Assembly (NCBI GenBank): GCA_022315425.1
Contig: JAIUPT010000050.1
Coordinates: forward strand, 1,364,001 to 1,428,000
Source of the DNA: Pseudevernia furfuracea
Lineage: Eukaryota; Ascomycota; Lecanoromycetes; Lecanorales; Parmeliaceae
DNA length: 64,000 nt
Direction of reading: 5' to 3'
The position numbers and the translations under genes were made by a program. Below, piece by piece: positions 1-10,423 of the stretch. Within the stretch, counting starts at the first letter, position 1; every line of letters begins with the position of its first letter. Below the pieces are notes generated by a model. It saw nothing but the letters and a program-made list of their open reading frames with translations. It did not search any database and was not told the DNA's origin.

Positions 1-3000
1 TCTCAAGTATGCCACGACTGGGGATCTTCCCCCAAACAGCAAAGGAGGGGCTTTCATACACGATCCGAATGTACGTTGATTCGCTCTTAAGCTCCAGATA
101 CCCACTCACAAGATTGTAGCTATGCGGAGAAAAGGAGGTTTCTGCACTGGTCAAGATGTCGTTCAACGGCACTACAGGAGCAAAGATGGTAGTTAGCAGA
201 AGGCTACAACTCACAGTGAAGAAGAACACTCGGCAGCAAAAGACGCTCGAATGTGCTCTCGTGGTCAATCGGGACGGCGAGAGGACTGCATTGTCTTCAC
301 GGGTCGCGGAACTAGATCAGATCATGCCGCAAAACCTCGGTGTTTCGAAAGCTATCTTGGATTCGGTCATTTTCTGTCACCAGGACGAGAGTCTGTGGCC
401 CATGAGCGAGCCTTCTGCGCTCAAGAAGAAGTTCGATGAGATTTTCGAAGCTCTCAAGTACACCAAAGCCATTGATAATATCAAGGCACTGCGGAAAGCG
501 CAGAGTGAAGCTTTGAAAGTTTTCAAGAACACGGAACAGTTTACCAAAGACATCAAGGACAAGGGTGACAAAGCCGAGAAGCGGGCGAGAGCACTAGGCG
601 TGGAGCTCCAAACGCTCAGAGAAGAGACAACGGAACTTCAGATGAAGATAAAGGAGGCTGAAGGCAAATGGATAGAAGCAACAAATAAGGGGGCACAGTA
701 CACGAGCGTCATCAAAGACTTGGAAAATAGTCGGAAGAGAGAGGACTGGCTTCAGAGGATTGTGCAAGAATTGGGTCACGATCTCAAAGACGAGCGCAAG
801 GAATCTGATGAATGGTTACAATCTGAGCTCGAACAATACGCAGAGCGTATGGCTGCCCATGAGCAGCAAGAGAAGCAACAGAAACTGGACTACGAAAACC
901 TCACGCAGAAAATTCATGGAATCAATGAACGATTGCGCAGAAAGGACGCTGAGGCTGGCAGGTACCATGAACAGCGAGCGAACCACGAAGACCAAATCAA
1001 GAAGCGCAAGATCATGATCAAGAAAACTTCAAACGATCACAGAATTCGGGGATTCGAAAACGACCTTGACGATACGCAAATCAACGAGTACATGGAGAAG
1101 ATCTCGAGTCTGTACAGGGACCAAAATGCCGCGGTAGAGAAAGCCCACAAGGATAAAGAACGCGAAAAACAAAAGGCACAGGACATTCTCTTTCAGCTCG
1201 ATCGACAGCAATCAGCTCTGGACGAACGCAAAAAGTTTGCTAAACACCAGTCTGCTTCTAATGAGCGCAAGATTGGATCTCTTCAGTCAGATTTCCACAA
1301 CATCGACGCTGATGAGGGCAAAAAGGCAATACTTGAAGACAAAATCAAGGACCTCGAAATTCGCCTCAGCAAATCCAGAGATGACTCTAAGAAAGGCTCG
1401 TTGGAGCGTAAGTTGCAGGAAGGCAGAAGCCAATTGCGGATATTGGATGATGAGATGGCGCAATTGCAAGGAGATCTGGCTCAAGTGTCCAAACAAGCAG
1501 AAGATCGGGCGGAGCTGAATATAGCGAAGAAAGAGGCTGCAAATTGCCAGAAAAATCTGCAGAAGATGCGTGATGTTTACGGCGAGAGACTCGAAGCCAT
1601 CCTGGGGCACGGTTGGCAGCCATCAAGTCTCGAGGCCGACTTTCGAAAAGTCAATGATAAGAGATCTCACCTAGTGAGAGACGCTGAGCGAGAACGTGAA
1701 GGGGTATCTCGCCGCTTGGAGCAACTCGATTTCAAGCTGAGTAGCGCACGGTCTGACAGAAGTAAGGGTGAAAAAGAATTAGCTGTCTGCGTCAAGAAAC
1801 TAAGCGAGAACGTCGAAGGCGACCCTGAAGACTACCCTAAAACGCTCTCGGAACTCCAGGAGGACCGGGACACGCTCAAAGCGGATATTGACAATTTTGA
1901 GAACGAACGCAAATACTTCACGGACGGCATTGCGTTGGCTCACAAGGAACACAAATGCAAATTATGCTTGCGGAATTTCCAAGCTAAAGAGCAGACGGAC
2001 TTCATTTCCAGACTGGAGAAAAAGATAGCCAAGCAAACTGTGGCCCAGATCCGTGAAGATTTGAGCGTCCTTGAAGATGATCTGCGGAAAACCAAAGATG
2101 CTGGCCCGAGCTATGAGACCTGGGTTCGACTTTCGCAAGCAGAGCTACCAAAAATATTAGCCAACGAGAAAGGACTAGGACTTGAGCGAGAAAACACCCT
2201 CCGCGAGGTTGAGGAGCATGACAAGATTGTGGAGGACCAGGTGGAGGCTAGAAGAGATGTGGAGTCGCTTGCAAGTTCTGTTAAGAACATCGGCGATTAC
2301 GCCCGAGATCTGACCAAATACTCTGGACGAGTTGAAGAGCTTACAGCGGAGCAAAAGGACCTCGGAATCTCCCGTACGCCAGATGAGATTCAAGAAGAGA
2401 TGCGAGTGCTTCGCGAAAAGTCTCGAGACAAGACGGACAGTATCCAAAACCTCGCGGATGAAAAAGAACGCGTCCGCTCGCAGTTAAGCGCCTTCGAAGG
2501 GGATTTAAGCAAGGCGAAAAGCAACCTATCCAGTGCCCAACATCAGCTTGACAAAAAAGCAGGCATCTTCAGGGAGATTGGAGACCTGAGAAGGTCCAAT
2601 GGAGAATTCCGCGACCAGGTCAAACAATCAGATGCCCAGTTGGACGAGTTAGCTCCCAGGATCGAGACAGAGAAGGCTAAGATTGCCGACATAGAGCAGC
2701 GTGGTTCAAACAAGGAGAGAGACCTGCGGCAAGAAGCCACAAGACTGTCAGAAAGTCTTCATCAGCTCAGACTCGCCAACGAGAACGTTGACGCTTACAG
2801 CCAAGAGGATGGCGCCCCGAAGTTGGAAAAATGTCAGAGAGAGATCGAGAGTGCTCAAAGAGACAAGGACATTGCCGAGGAGGAAAAGACGCGCGTGACT
2901 AGATCAATCAACAAGATCCAAAAGGAGCTGACCAACCACGACGCGAACAAACGCACCATCGCTGATAATATCAAGTATCGCCGAAGCCTACGGGAACTGC

Positions 3001-3928
3001 AAGACGTCAAGACCGAGATAGCTCAGCTCAGTGCACAGAATGCCGAAGCTGATCAGAGTCACTGGAAGAAGGAGTCAAGGTTTTGGGAGGGCCAGCATGA
3101 CACATTCAAGACCCAGAAACAAAGCAAGCTGGGTTCTGCAACAGCGAAAGACGATGAGCTCGCGAGGTTGCTAACAGAATGGGACGTCGATTACAAGGAT
3201 GCAGCATACAACTACAAGAAAGCTCACATTGAGGTGGAGGTAAGTAGAAGATAAAGCCTGGGCATTTGCAAGGTCAAGATCTAACTCATTGCTAGACGAC
3301 CAAAGCCGCAGTGGAAGACTTGGGACGTTATGGAGGTGCGCTGGATAAGTAAGTAGCCTCAAATCGCCAGTCTTCACCTATTTTAAGCTAATTTCTGTGC
3401 AGGGCGATCATGAAGTATCACAGTATCAAGATGGAAGAGATAAATCGCATCATCGAAGAGCTCTGGAAGAAGACATACCAGGGCACAGATGTAGATACTA
3501 TCCTAATTCGGTCGGACAACGAAGCAGCGAGAGGCAACCGATCGTACAATTATCGGGTATGCATGGTCAAACAAGACGCGGAGATGGACATGCGAGGGCG
3601 GTGTAGCGCTGGGCAAAAGGTGCTGGCGAGCATCATCATTCGCTTGGCGCTAGCGGAATGCTTTGGAGTGAACTGCGGCATGATTGCTCTGGATGAGCCG
3701 ACGACAAACTTGGACCGGGACAACATTCGCTCACTCGCCACATCGCTTCACGACATCATCGAGAGCCGACAGCACCAGTCGAATTTCCAATTAATCGTTA
3801 TCACCCATGACGAGGAGTTCCTAAAATTCATGAAGTGTCCCGACTTCTGCGATCACTATTATCGCGTTTCTAGGAACGGAAAGGAAAAGTCCTGCATCGA
3901 GAAGCAGTCGATTGCAACCATCATGTAA
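1..3928 (+). CDS. RAD50: RAD50, DNA double-strand-break repair ATPase (5' truncated by window edge)
   Basis: SMC-like ATPase of the Mre11-Rad50-Nbs1/Xrs2 complex, which tethers and processes DNA ends in the nucleus. Visible exons are <2-70, 120-3239, 3296-3348 and 3403-3928; all junctions keep frame and are GT-AG. The first visible residues (LKYATTGDLPPNSKGGAF) lie just downstream of the Walker A loop, which is outside the window. Then come a long Glu/Lys/Arg-rich coiled coil, the zinc hook CKLC (codons at 1955-1966) near its middle, a return coiled coil, and the C-terminal lobe with the ABC signature SAGQKVL and Walker B MIALDEPTTNLD. The stop TAA is at 3926-3928. Introns are 49, 56 and 54 nt. 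Seen: hook, signature and Walker B; known: family role. The identification is secure. Confidence 0.97.
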
Positions 3929-4813
3929 GAGAAGGCTTAGGGGCAGGCATGGCTATTTGCTAGATTCATGAGAGATGCTTCTTAGATGATGATTCACAGC
4001 TTCGTGCTTGTATTCTTAGATCATTGCTAGATATCTGGACAGCCCGTGGCTTTGACTCAATATTAGTGTCGCCACTACCTCGTCCCAGGCTCGGCGTCTA
4101 TGGCGTTTCACTCTCCATGTATTCAGGGGCACATACATATATTGACCAGGGGACTGGATGGGCAATTCAGACTGGCCTTGAAGTCTTCTGGATTGACTTA
4201 CAAGGTGCATGGGAATCTCAAAACGGATTCGATAACAGCGGGCACAACGGAAAAGTTCGGCAGGGGAAACCGTCGCAGACACCTTATTTAGCCGTCGTTC
4301 AACTGATTGCCAACAAGTAGGTGCAACCGTGCTACGATGGCGTGGTTGACTGCGATAAGATATCATGAACGAGCCTCCCATGTAAGAAACTGGATGCGGT
4401 CAAGTACAAGTAAGAGTGATTGTTGGAGTCACCAGGAGTACTATTCATCCTGCATGCCGCCTTTGAACCCGGACATATTGGGTTTGTAACTTTTCCGAGC
4501 AAAGTCTTCTTATTCCGCATCTTTCAAATTGCAAGGCATCTCTCTGGAGCCAAAAGCTCTTGACCCAAAGAAGAAAATCTTACCCCGAAACTTTCATAGC
4601 ATGGGACTTGCGAACCTCTCTGTCCCGCATCTTCCACGTCATACCAAGATGCAGGCCCAGCGGTGACGGCTCGCAGTCATGGACTAGGATTCGCATATTG
4701 TTGAAATTGTGCATATGCTAGTGACGAACCCCTCGCACTGATCTGACCTTCGTGGAGTATTCCTTCCTTCAACGATGCTATTCCTCGCACTGCATATCGA
4801 ACTCTTCTTTACT
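3929..4813. other. Intergenic, convergent 3' ends of RAD50 and Maf gene
   Basis: About 885 bases between two convergent genes. Overlapping short reading frames occur on both strands, but none shows a recognisable domain or a consistent exon structure. I see no repeat or RNA gene. Confidence 0.5.
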
Positions 4814-5807
4814 TTACTCATCCGAATCCTCAACCCCAGCAGAATCGTCATCCAACTCCTCTTCACTTTGGCTTAGGACCCTTTCAATTAATCCCAGCGT
4901 TGCTCTTAGTGGTAAGCCCACAACATTGTCCCAACTCCCCTCGATCCTCTCCACAAGGATGGCGCCAATACCCTGTATTGCGTAACCACCTGCCTTGTCC
5001 GCTCCTTCTCTCGTCCGCACATAGGCCAACAACATTTCGTCGCTGATGTCACGTCCGAATCTTACCGTCGTCTCTTCCACCGTGCTTTCTGTGGCGTATC
5101 CCGGATGTCGCGCACTGGCCAATGGCGACATGGCCACTACTGCTGTATACACCCTATGATAGCCAGTATTTCTAAGCATTTTGAGCATGGCAATGTGATC
5201 GGCCTCGGACCGAGGCTTCTCGAGGACTTGGCCCGAAAGTGAGACAACGACTGTATCTGCAGCGAGGACGACAGCTGGCTCCCCGAGCTCAGTGTTATTC
5301 AATTCAGACGAGTAGACATGCATGGCCTTTTGGGTAGCGGTCTGGAGAACATACTCGAAAGGGGCGAGTGATTTTGGGAGGTTCTCGGGCAAAGTGGAGG
5401 GCTTGATTTCGAGCTTGGTGAGACCAATCTAAGCAGATCAGCTCCAATCCAAGTACATGTGGAAGGAGGAAAACTTGGGCCAGTAGCTGCTTTCGCCGTG
5501 GAGACTGGGTCGTATTTGCGGAGTCAGTATTGCCTAGTAGAAGGGGAGTATTGAGCCATAAAACATGTCTACCCCAAGACATATATCAAGACTCAAAATG
5601 TGGTCCCAAAGAGGGAGAATGGACTGGGAAGATACGTACAGCAGAGGCGAGAATCACTCTTCTGTCGCGAAGGGAATTGATCAACGGGAGATCTAGGGGG
5701 AGAGGAAGACGTGAAGGTGGAGGCTGTTTTGCGTCTGCAGGCTGCGCGGCCGTCTCGTAGCTCGGTGGTGGTTCTGCAGGTGCAGGTGCATACTTTGCAT
5801 CTGTCAT
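4814..5807 (-). CDS. Maf-family nucleotide pyrophosphatase (septum formation protein-like)
   Basis: Maf/ASMTL-N family house-cleaning enzyme that hydrolyses non-canonical or modified nucleoside triphosphates to monophosphates, probably cytosolic. Exons on the minus strand: 5807-5640, 5504-5475 and 5428-4814 (270 aa). The N-terminus is Pro/Ala-rich with a PPPSYE segment. The Maf core begins at RVILASA/SPRRKQLLAQ, where the SxRR nucleotide-binding motif is created across the first splice junction. Later come LAADTVV, then a DKAGGYAIQGIG segment with the catalytic Asp/Lys, and VVGLPL. The second exon is only 30 nt. Its first intron (135 nt) resembles an intron in the SPRY gene at 42.5 kb. The start at 5807 was chosen over an in-frame upstream ATG at 5834; that choice is uncertain. 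The last intron has a weak GTTTTC donor. Confidence 0.9.
5505..5639 (-). mobile_element. Introner-like intron, family 2, copy 1 (in Maf gene)
   Basis: This intron runs in the host's sense. It begins GTACGTATCTT and ends with a TACTGACTCCG branch-site region and ACCCAG. Its first ~67 nt align with the intron at 42446-42589: GTACGTATCTT, AGTCCAT, AGTCTTGA and ATGTCTTGGG occur in the same order. The middle has diverged and the branch region is again alike. It lies in phase 0 between the codons for RVILASA and SPRRK. Homology is seen in the sequence; mobility is inferred from similarity between unrelated hosts. Confidence 0.75.
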
Positions 5808-5916
5808 GTCGTTGGTCGTTAAGGCAAGTTGCAAATATTAATTCAATGTTTTCCAAATTTTGATATTTAAAAATTACTATAACTACTGAATACTCCCGTA
5901 CAGATCTTGAATTGGA

Positions 5917-5970
5917 CACTGAGCCACTGAGCCACTGAGCCACTGAGCCACTGAGCCACTGAGCCACTGA
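5917..5970. repeat. 8-bp tandem repeat (CACTGAGC)n
   Basis: Nearly seven perfect copies of the octamer CACTGAGC in tandem, in the promoter between divergent genes. Expected to be length-variable between strains (inference). Confidence 0.9.
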
Positions 5971-6042
5971 CGTCTACCCAGCCGAGCCAGGGGTAGATCC
6001 GAGGGAACTACGGATATGCCCTGTCTCCCCCCACACTTCCCC

Positions 6043-6080
6043 GGGGGCTGCTCATCCGAGCCTCGGTCCGATGAGCCCCC
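6043..6080. repeat. GC-rich imperfect hairpin
   Basis: Arms GGGGGCTGCTCATC and GATGAGCCCCC pair with a 3-nt bulge. The inner bases CCGAG/CTCGG extend the stem. It lies about 190 nt upstream of the reductase start and could fall in the 5' leader or the promoter. Confidence 0.6.
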
Positions 6081-6270
6081 ACTACGAGTATTCATCATCA
6101 GTTATTCCTTTCACACAGTTCTGTTGCGTCTACAAATACGTTGCTTTAGACCGGCCCTTCTTTTATTCTACTATCAAGTAATTGGGTCTGGTGATATCAT
6201 ATCTGTCCCTCCCGACCATACTCTCCCCCGCGAACTTGCAATCTCTTCGGTAGTAGGACTATTGCCTAAC

Positions 6271-7552
6271 ATGGTACAGAACAAAGGCCTCATTTTCAAG
6301 TCAGTCCCAACAGACTGGCCTGTGGAAGGCAAGGACCTGACAATCGAGGACCGAGGATTCGATCTCGACGCTGAGCCACACAAAGATGGAATCACAACCA
6401 AGAACTACTACGTTTCCTTCGACCCTTACCAGCGTGGTCGTATGCGTGCTCCCGAGGTAGCATCCTACTCTCCGCCTTTTGTGCTGGGAAAGCCCATCAC
6501 CAATTCGGCAGTGTCAAAAGTGCTGAAGTCCAACAATTCCAAATTTAAGGAGGGTGATATTGTCACGGGGACTTTACCGACAGAAGAGTACTCGAGCATC
6601 TCCGGGGAGGTTGCGAACACCATGGTAAGAAAATTGGACAACCCGTACAACCTCGATCCCAAGCTCTTCGTTGGCGCCCTCGGCATGCCTGGCCTGACGG
6701 CATTTTCATCTTTCTACGCAATTGGGGAACCAAAGAAGGGGGAGACTATCTTCATCTCCGCTGCCAGTGGGGCTGTCGGACAAATCGTTGGTCAACTTGC
6801 AAAGCACGAGGGATTGAAGGTGATTGGCAGTGTGGGTAGTGACGAGAAATTGGACTTCATCAGGAAAGAGCTCAATTTCGACGAGGGTTTCAATTACAAG
6901 AAAGAGAAGCCTAGCGATGCTTTGAAACGGTTGGCGCCCAAGGGTATTGATATATATTTTGAGAACGTTGGGGGGGAGCAATTGGATGCTGCTATTGCGG
7001 CAATGAACAACTACGGTCGCATTAGTGAGTATAGCAATATGGATAGCTTTTCTACGAGTAACGGTTCGAATGACTTACCATTCCGACAGTTGCCTGTGGT
7101 ATGGTTTCGCAGTACAACATATCAGACCCGGATAAGAGATACGGAGTCAAGAACCTCGGAGCGCTGGTTAGTAAGCGTCTCAAGATGCAAGGCTTCATTG
7201 TCTTCGACGCGAAGTAAGTTATGTTTTCGAAGTATTTTCTGCCTATTGAGATTGCTTCTTGGGTCGCAAGCCACTCCTAAGCCAGGTTGCACAACTCAAG
7301 TTGTATCTCAAAAGAGACATGCTGACTCCGAACTCATTAAGTATGGGCCCCAAGTACGCTGCAGATCACCAGAAGAACGTCGCCAAATGGATCTCGGAAG
7401 GGACGTTCAAAGCACAGCAAAGCGTAACCGTAGGCATTGATAATGCCATCAAGGGTCTCTTAGGGATGTTGAAGGGCGACAATTTTGGTAAGTCTGTCTT
7501 GACGATAGAAGATCTGAAGGTGAGTTCGAACTTCGAAAGATCTCTCCACTGA
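6271..7552 (+). CDS. NADP-dependent medium-chain reductase (alkenal/prostaglandin reductase-like)
   Basis: Zinc-independent member of the MDR superfamily, LTB4 12-hydroxydehydrogenase/alkenal double-bond reductase clade. It is expected to reduce C=C bonds of reactive enals or enones with NADPH in the cytosol. Exons: 6271-7024, 7090-7213 and 7342-7552 (362 aa, usual for the family). Seen: the N-terminal substrate lobe with VSFDPYQRGRM, the Rossmann motif SAASGAVGQIVGQ, IDIYFENVGGE, and ACGMVSQYN after the first junction. The start is the ATG opening MVQNKGLIF, which matches family N-termini; in-frame upstream ATGs would add an unlike sequence. Intron 2 (128 nt) is a near-copy of a glutathione reductase intron. 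The 3' end could instead splice near 7520 and stop in the next exon, changing only the last residues. Confidence 0.9.
7214..7341 (+). mobile_element. Introner-like intron, family 1, copy 1 (in reductase gene)
   Basis: A 128-nt intron from GTAAGTTATG to CTCATTAAG. Aligned by hand to the intron at 15712-15858 it matches at about 113 of 128 positions, with one 1-nt and one 18-nt gap. The 18-nt gap is bounded by GCAAG direct repeats in the longer copy. It contains a small stem (ACAACT/AGTTGT) and a branch site in ATGCTGACTCCGAA. It is inserted in phase 2 of an Asn codon. The hosts are unrelated enzymes, so the similarity must come from the intron itself. Confidence 0.85.
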
Positions 7553-7695
7553 AATGCGATATGCTCATAGCTTTAGTGAGAACGTGGCCATTTTTCCCAA
7601 GCTTTAGCAGCAAATTAGATAAAGGATTGTCATCCCAGTTACCCAAAATCTCTGCATTGTGCCTTGAAGAAGCACACAAACTTGATTTCTGTAAG

Positions 7696-9414
7696 CTAAA
7701 GATATTGCTCACTCAGGACCTTGATCAGTTTCCTACACTGATCCGTCCTGAGCCGAATGCCTGGACCCATTTTCCTAATATTAAAACCAGTACCTGTGTC
7801 TTTTTGAACGGGAGCTTGCGAGCCTGGTCTTATCTTTTCAATGGCATCCCATGTCTTTCGTTGAGATGGCTGAGCACTGACATCGACATCCACAGTTGGC
7901 CAGTTTTCTTCCATCTTGGTGCCTGCAAAGTTTCTCGCCCCAACAACGCAAATAATGTTGTACTTCTTCTTCTTGGCCCGCACAAACTTTTGAGCTATCG
8001 AATCACCACTATCATCAACGTCGATAATGTAAGTGGGGTGGTGTAATTGTCTTGGTAACTTGTCATTTGGGGTATGTGAAAATTCTTTCTTCAAACTTCT
8101 CGCATATTGTCTGACAGGTTCATTGTCAGTGACAGTCAGGATTATGACTTGGCGAGGACTGAGCCAGAATGGTAGTTGACCGTGATGATGCTCGAGTAGG
8201 AGAGCCATAAACCGTTCTAGAGACCCAAGCACAGCTCGATGGATCATGACTGGCGTGACTGTACCCATCGTTTGCCGCGAAATGGAGTCTAGAGTCGCCT
8301 CACCCTTGGCTTCTAATTCAGGTGCTGGCGCCTCGTACCCTAAAACAAATCGCTTTGGCAGCTGGAAATCCAACTGGATAGTGGCTGTCTGATGCTCTTT
8401 CCCGTCGCTGTCCCGAACGAGCACATCAATTTTTGGGCCATAGAAGGCACCGTCTCCAGCTTTCCTCTTCCAAAGCGTCCCGCTAGCGTCCAAAGCGTCC
8501 TTCAGCTGATCCTCAGCTCTATACCATTCGTCCAGTGTGCCTATGTAATCGCTTTCTGGTCTCGTGCTTAGTACGAACGTATAATCTTCGAAACCCAACG
8601 TTTGGTATACTAAGCGCACAAAATCCAGAGATTTTGAAATTTCATCCTTGACCTGACTTGGCCGACAGAAAATATGTCCGTCATCTTGGTGGAACCGTCG
8701 GACCCTAGTCAGTCCACTCAGGGCCCCTGATATCTCATTTCGATGTAAGGGACTGAAATCAGCGTAACGAATTGGTAAATCCCTGTAACTTCTCCGTTGG
8801 CTTTGGAAGAGTAGGCAATGGCCCGGGCAATTCATGGGCTTGAGGCCAAATTCTTCTGGCTCGGCAGCTTCATTAATCTTTTCCTTTGGTTGCATCCGCC
8901 CATCAACGGACTCAAATTGGGCGGCTTCAGGCTTGTGTGACGAGTTCCCAGTCACAGTAAACATATCATCTTTGTAGTTTGCCCAATGACCGGATTGTTC
9001 CCAGAGAGATTGCTTATACATTGTTGGCGTAAGCACTTCACGGAAGCCGAAAGCGGGGTATTGGGCACGGAGGAAAGCTGTAAGTTTGTTGAATATGTGT
9101 GTGCCATCGGGTTGGAAGAAGGGCGCGCCAGGGCTCGAGGTGTGGGTGGTGAAGAGGGATTGACCTGTGCCAATCGTACGATGATCAGGGGGAGGATCAT
9201 GGGTTTTGACCTTCTCACCAGGATCACTACGATGGCCTCTCTGTGCGTACTTGGATCGGTGGGCATGTAGGGGACCCGTTGCGGAGAGATAAACGGGAGC
9301 ACTGCAAGAACAACTGCGGCGGGCTGCAAGAGACAGCCCCTTGACGCAGATGGGAGGAGGATTCCATGCTGATTGGGAAATCTGTATAGGCCGCAGGAGC
9401 CGTGCAGGCCTCAT
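7696..9414 (-). CDS. MST1: Mitochondrial threonyl-tRNA synthetase
   Basis: Class II aminoacyl-tRNA synthetase that charges mitochondrial tRNA-Thr. It is a single exon of 572 aa. The N-terminal ~60 residues are Arg/Ser/Ala-rich with few acids, as in a mitochondrial presequence. There are no TGS or N-terminal editing domains, which fits the short MST1 form and not the cytosolic enzyme. Motif 1 is GFREVLTP, motif 2 surrounds RVRRFHQDDGHIFC, and motif 3 is MIHRAVLGSLERFMALL. The zinc ligands are the first Cys of KPMNCPGHC with His in HQDDGH and MIHR. The C-terminal anticodon-binding domain starts near QVIILTV. A MITE-like element begins 81 bp upstream of the ATG, so the promoter must include or overlap it. 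Confidence 0.95.
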   Translation of the reverse strand: MRPARLLRPIQISQSAWNPPPICVKGLSLAARRSCSCSAPVYLSATGPLHAHRSKYAQRGHRSDPGEKVKTHDPPPDHRTIGTGQSLFTTHTSSPGAPFFQPDGTHIFNKLTAFLRAQYPAFGFREVLTPTMYKQSLWEQSGHWANYKDDMFTVTGNSSHKPEAAQFESVDGRMQPKEKINEAAEPEEFGLKPMNCPGHCLLFQSQRRSYRDLPIRYADFSPLHRNEISGALSGLTRVRRFHQDDGHIFCRPSQVKDEISKSLDFVRLVYQTLGFEDYTFVLSTRPESDYIGTLDEWYRAEDQLKDALDASGTLWKRKAGDGAFYGPKIDVLVRDSDGKEHQTATIQLDFQLPKRFVLGYEAPAPELEAKGEATLDSISRQTMGTVTPVMIHRAVLGSLERFMALLLEHHHGQLPFWLSPRQVIILTVTDNEPVRQYARSLKKEFSHTPNDKLPRQLHHPTYIIDVDDSGDSIAQKFVRAKKKKYNIICVVGARNFAGTKMEENWPTVDVDVSAQPSQRKTWDAIEKIRPGSQAPVQKDTGTGFNIRKMGPGIRLRTDQCRKLIKVLSEQYL

Positions 9415-9495
9415 GAATGAATGTCCTTGATCGCAAAACTTGTACCTAGAAGAACAAAAAAGTTTTCAGGCACGCTTCGCCAAGCACTGAAGGTA

Positions 9496-9885
9496 CGGTG
9501 TGCCATAGAGTAATGACCAATGTCTTTTTTTTTGCGTTATCAAATCTAGCCTACGAAATAACTATCATATATTCGAATGGCTCTATACTATATGACATCA
9601 TGATAGTCTATTCTATAATAGTAGCGATGGTAATATGATATCGTGTAACTGAGAATAAAGCAACATCCGTACGAAGGGTTGGGACCCCTTTATACCGAGT
9701 ATGAATTGCTTGCCGTGAGTCTTATGTTTGAGCTTTGAGAAATAGAAGAAGGGGTGTATAAATCGACTGCGCACTATATGGACCCTATTCATTAATCATG
9801 TGAGATTATTTGGATATGTGGTTGTTGAGTATAATGGGATTGGGAAGATTTGAAGTAAAAAGACATTGGTCATTATGGCACACCG
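9496..9885. mobile_element. TA-flanked MITE-like element A
   Basis: A 390-bp element with no coding capacity. Its left end is CGGTGTGCCATAGAGTAATG. The reverse complement of its right end begins CGGTGTGCCATAATGACC, so the terminal repeats are the same over ~31 bp apart from a 5-nt insertion on the left. A TA dinucleotide flanks each end (9494-9495, 9886-9887), as in Tc1/mariner/pogo target duplication. The interior is AT-rich. It lies in the promoter between mt ThrRS and the next gene. Confidence 0.8.
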
Positions 9886-9892
9886 TAGAGTA

Positions 9893-10192
9893 CTCGTTGC
9901 CACGTAGTAATGCAACACTCTAAAATCCCGGGGCGTGTACCGCCCCTAAAAGCCTCCCTAAACCCACGCTGGCCCCCCCGAAGAATTAAACAGACTTTGT
10001 TATATCATTATCTGCGTTCATCAATATAAGTTCGATTCAAAAAATTCCTGAAGATTCAAAATCTAGATTTTACGTTCTATAATTTCGCTTTTCACTTAAT
10101 TCTAATTACTGTTGTGAAACGACGAATTATGAAGTTTTCGAATTTGAGAGTGTTGCATTACTAGGTGTGTTGCATTACTACGTGGCAACGAG
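9893..10192. mobile_element. TA-flanked MITE-like element B
   Basis: A 300-bp element whose first 26 bases (CTCGTTGCCACGTAGTAATG and on) are a perfect inverted repeat of its last 26. TA flanks each end (9891-9892, 10193-10194). Part of the right inverted repeat (AGTGTTGCATTACTA) is present a second time just inside it. A GC-rich block near the left end is followed by AT-rich sequence. It begins 7 bases after element A. The two terminal repeats share a GCCA..TAG..AATG layout and may belong to one superfamily (inference). Confidence 0.85.
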
Positions 10193-10423
10193 TACTCGTA
10201 GAAGGCCAATCTGCACGTCACATTCACTCGCGAAATCATAATCCTGCTTGTGTTAACAGGTTCCCTTCTTCCCCCTCCCCTTCTTCTATATTTAATCTTT
10301 CCATTACACCGTTTCGTAAGACTGCATGAGCAGTTTCGGTACCACATCCGCTACACAGTTCTTCGACCAGGCAGCAATACCAGGTTTCTCTACAAAATAT
10401 ACAAGATCTGAAGGTTTGCTACA

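Larger units (their letters stand above)
5879..6105. mobile_element. Possible degenerate inverted-repeat element (MITE-like)
   Basis: The left end reads ATAACTACTGAATACTC and the reverse complement of the right end reads ATAACTGATGATGAATACTC, which is the same sequence apart from a 3-base insertion. TA dinucleotides sit near both ends. The interior holds a CACTGAGC tandem repeat and a GC-rich hairpin. It occupies the shared promoter of the divergent Maf and reductase genes. The call is tentative because the repeats are short and the boundaries uncertain. Confidence 0.35.

Noticed and set aside
4016..4381. Open frames of 98-121 codons on both strands after RAD50
   Set aside because: No domain, no consistent splice structure, and both strands are equally open; most likely chance in a 3' intergenic stretch.
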